Shown here piece by piece: positions 62,358 to 64,000 of a DNA stretch of 64,000 bases (position 1 is its first letter; every line of letters starts with the position of its first letter). A program made the translations under genes and the position numbers. Below the pieces are notes generated by a model. It saw nothing but the letters and a program-made list of their open reading frames with translations. It made no database searches and was not told the origin of the DNA. The stretch is from Sphingomonas sp. (GTDB taxonomy: Bacteria; Pseudomonadota; Alphaproteobacteria; Sphingomonadales; Sphingomonadaceae): positions 31,485 through 95,484 of the forward strand of contig NZ_JACCSU010000018.1 of NCBI RefSeq assembly GCF_013812825.1, read 5' to 3'.

Positions 62358-63064
62358 GCGCGAGAGGCTTTCGCTCGGTGTTCATGGTCGCCAGCTGCGC
62401 CGGGGCCGCCCTCGGCTGCTATCTGGTGTCGCTGCGGGTCGCTTCCGAGCGCGCCGCGCTGGAGAAGGTCGAGACCAGGATCGTGCTTGCCCAGCGCGAC
62501 ATCAGGCTGCTCCAGACCGAGATCGGCACCCGCGGCCGGCTCGCCCAGCTCGAGCGCTGGAACGTCAAGGTGCTGGCATTGTCGGCGCCATCGGCCGAAC
62601 AGATTTTGGGCGGCGGGTTCGAGCTCGCCAGGCTGATCCGGCCGCCGCACAAGGACGAGCTCGCGGCGCCGGTAGTGCTGGCTTCGGCCCCAGCCGATGC
62701 GCCGCGCCCGCAGGTCGATGGTGCCGCCAGGCATGACGCGGAAGACGTCGGCGTGCCGACCTCGGCACTGCTCCACCAGACCAGCCTGACGCGTGATATT
62801 CCAGTTCGCGAGCGCGCAGTTGTCGTGCTGCCCAAGCCACCCGTCGCTGCGCCTCAGCCTAGGACAGCGACCTCGCCAGCAACGAAGGCTGCGGCCAAAC
62901 CGGCTGCGATCGCATCCGCCAAGTCCGTTAAGCCGCCGGTGAAGGCGAAGTCCGCTGCGGCAGATCCGCTGGCGCCGTTGGCCGGCGCGGCGAAGAAACC
63001 GAAGACGCTCGCGTCCGCGACGCCGCTCAAGGCTTCGGCCAAGGAGTCGGCCCGCACGCCATGA
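62354..63064 (+). CDS. FtsL-like division protein with long Ala/Lys/Pro-rich tail
   Basis: Position between rsmH and ftsI; N-terminal TM then a coiled-coil-like segment [43 protein letters not shown]. Confidence 0.75.
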   Translation: MSARGFRSVFMVASCAGAALGCYLVSLRVASERAALEKVETRIVLAQRDIRLLQTEIGTRGRLAQLERWNVKVLALSAPSAEQILGGGFELARLIRPPHKDELAAPVVLASAPADAPRPQVDGAARHDAEDVGVPTSALLHQTSLTRDIPVRERAVVVLPKPPVAAPQPRTATSPATKAAAKPAAIASAKSVKPPVKAKSAAADPLAPLAGAAKKPKTLASATPLKASAKESARTP

Positions 63065-64000
63065 ACGCGCCGACCGCCGCCCTCGTCGCCCATCGGCCCG
63101 AGCGGCTTCGCCTCGTCGGCCAGCGCCGCCAGATTTTGGCGCTGATGCACCAGCGGCTGATGTTCGGAATGCTGCTGTACGGCGGAGTCATTGCGCTGAT
63201 CGTCGTGCGCATCCTCTATCTCGCGGCGTTCGGCGACCATGCCGGGCGCAAGGTCGGGCTGATCGAGCTGGTTCCCGAGCGCGGGGACATTGTCGATCGC
63301 GACGGGAATCCGCTGGCGCGGACGATCGATGCGTGGATCATCGGCCTGCATCCCGGCAAGGTGATCGGCAGCAAGCTCGACGTGGCGCGGGCGCTGAGCC
63401 GGCTGATGCCCGAGCGGGACGAAGCGAGCTATTTCGCGATGCTGACCTCGGGCAAGCGCTTCTTCTATCTGCGCCGCCGTGCCTCGCCCGGCCTGGTCGA
63501 AGCGATCAACGCGCTTGGCGAGCCGGGGCTGGCGATCGATCGCGAGCCCGACCGGCTGTATCCGCAGACCAGCCTTGCCGCGCACGTCATCGGCTACACC
63601 GACGTCGACGGCCACGGCACCGCCGGGATGGAGCGGGCATTCAACCAACAGTTGAGCGATGCCGCGACCCGCGGCCAGCCGCTGACGCTGTCGATCTCGA
63701 GCCGGCTGCAGCAGGCGCTCGAGCACGAGTTACTCGCCGCGATGACCCATTTCTCTGCCAAGGGCGCGGCCGGGGTGGTGATGGACATTCATACCGGCGA
63801 AGTGCTGGCGATGACCTCGCTGCCGCAACTCAATCCCAACGATGCCGGCAGCGGCTCGGCCGAGGCGCGCTTCAACCGCGCGACGCTCGGCGTTTATGAG
63901 CTCGGTTCGACGTTCAAGCCGTTCACTGTCGCGATGGCGATGGATTCGGGAATCATCCGGTCGATGGGGCAGATGTACAATTGCCCGCGCGAGCTACGCG
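63061..64000 (+). CDS. ftsI: Penicillin-binding protein 2/3 (FtsI-type transpeptidase), partial at right edge
   Basis: ATG at 63061; LVPERGDIVDRDGNPLARTI; GAAGVVMDIHTGEVLAMTSLPQLNPND; YELGSTFKPFTVAMAMDSG (SxxK). Missed by the ORF track because it runs off the window. Confidence 0.95.
   Translation, partial: MNAPTAALVAHRPERLRLVGQRRQILALMHQRLMFGMLLYGGVIALIVVRILYLAAFGDHAGRKVGLIELVPERGDIVDRDGNPLARTIDAWIIGLHPGKVIGSKLDVARALSRLMPERDEASYFAMLTSGKRFFYLRRRASPGLVEAINALGEPGLAIDREPDRLYPQTSLAAHVIGYTDVDGHGTAGMERAFNQQLSDAATRGQPLTLSISSRLQQALEHELLAAMTHFSAKGAAGVVMDIHTGEVLAMTSLPQLNPNDAGSGSAEARFNRATLGVYELGSTFKPFTVAMAMDSGIIRSMGQMYNCPRELR

Overview
This 64 kb, high-GC window reads as an alphaproteobacterial chromosome, most like Sphingomonadales judging by gene content and repeat style. 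It is mostly housekeeping: ribF, rpsM-rpsK-rpoA...rplQ, guaA, panB, yfgM-like/bamB/der, bfr/bfd, purL, and the start of the division cluster mraZ-rsmH-ftsL-ftsI. The parts most worth a second look are: (1) a roughly 3.6 kb accessory insert separating rpoA from rplQ, which are normally adjacent. It carries a divergent ParB-like / DUF3883 (PD-(D/E)XK-like) pair and a duplicated-HTH protein. (2) A dispersed family of double-hairpin GC-rich repeats. Two copies form an inverted pair around a DUF559 (Vsr-like) nuclease ORF, another inverted pair forms an empty 124 bp MITE-like element translated in frame inside a 5-oxoprolinase, and two more bracket the HTH ORF. (3) A serpin C-terminal relic that no called ORF explains. 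(4) A KaiC-like ATPase overlapping a hybrid histidine kinase. (5) A TIR-TM-TPR protein. (6) A large secreted protein built from two different repeat systems. (7) A split, translationally coupled ACAD11-like pair. All calls come from reading the sequence and supplied translations. No database search was run.
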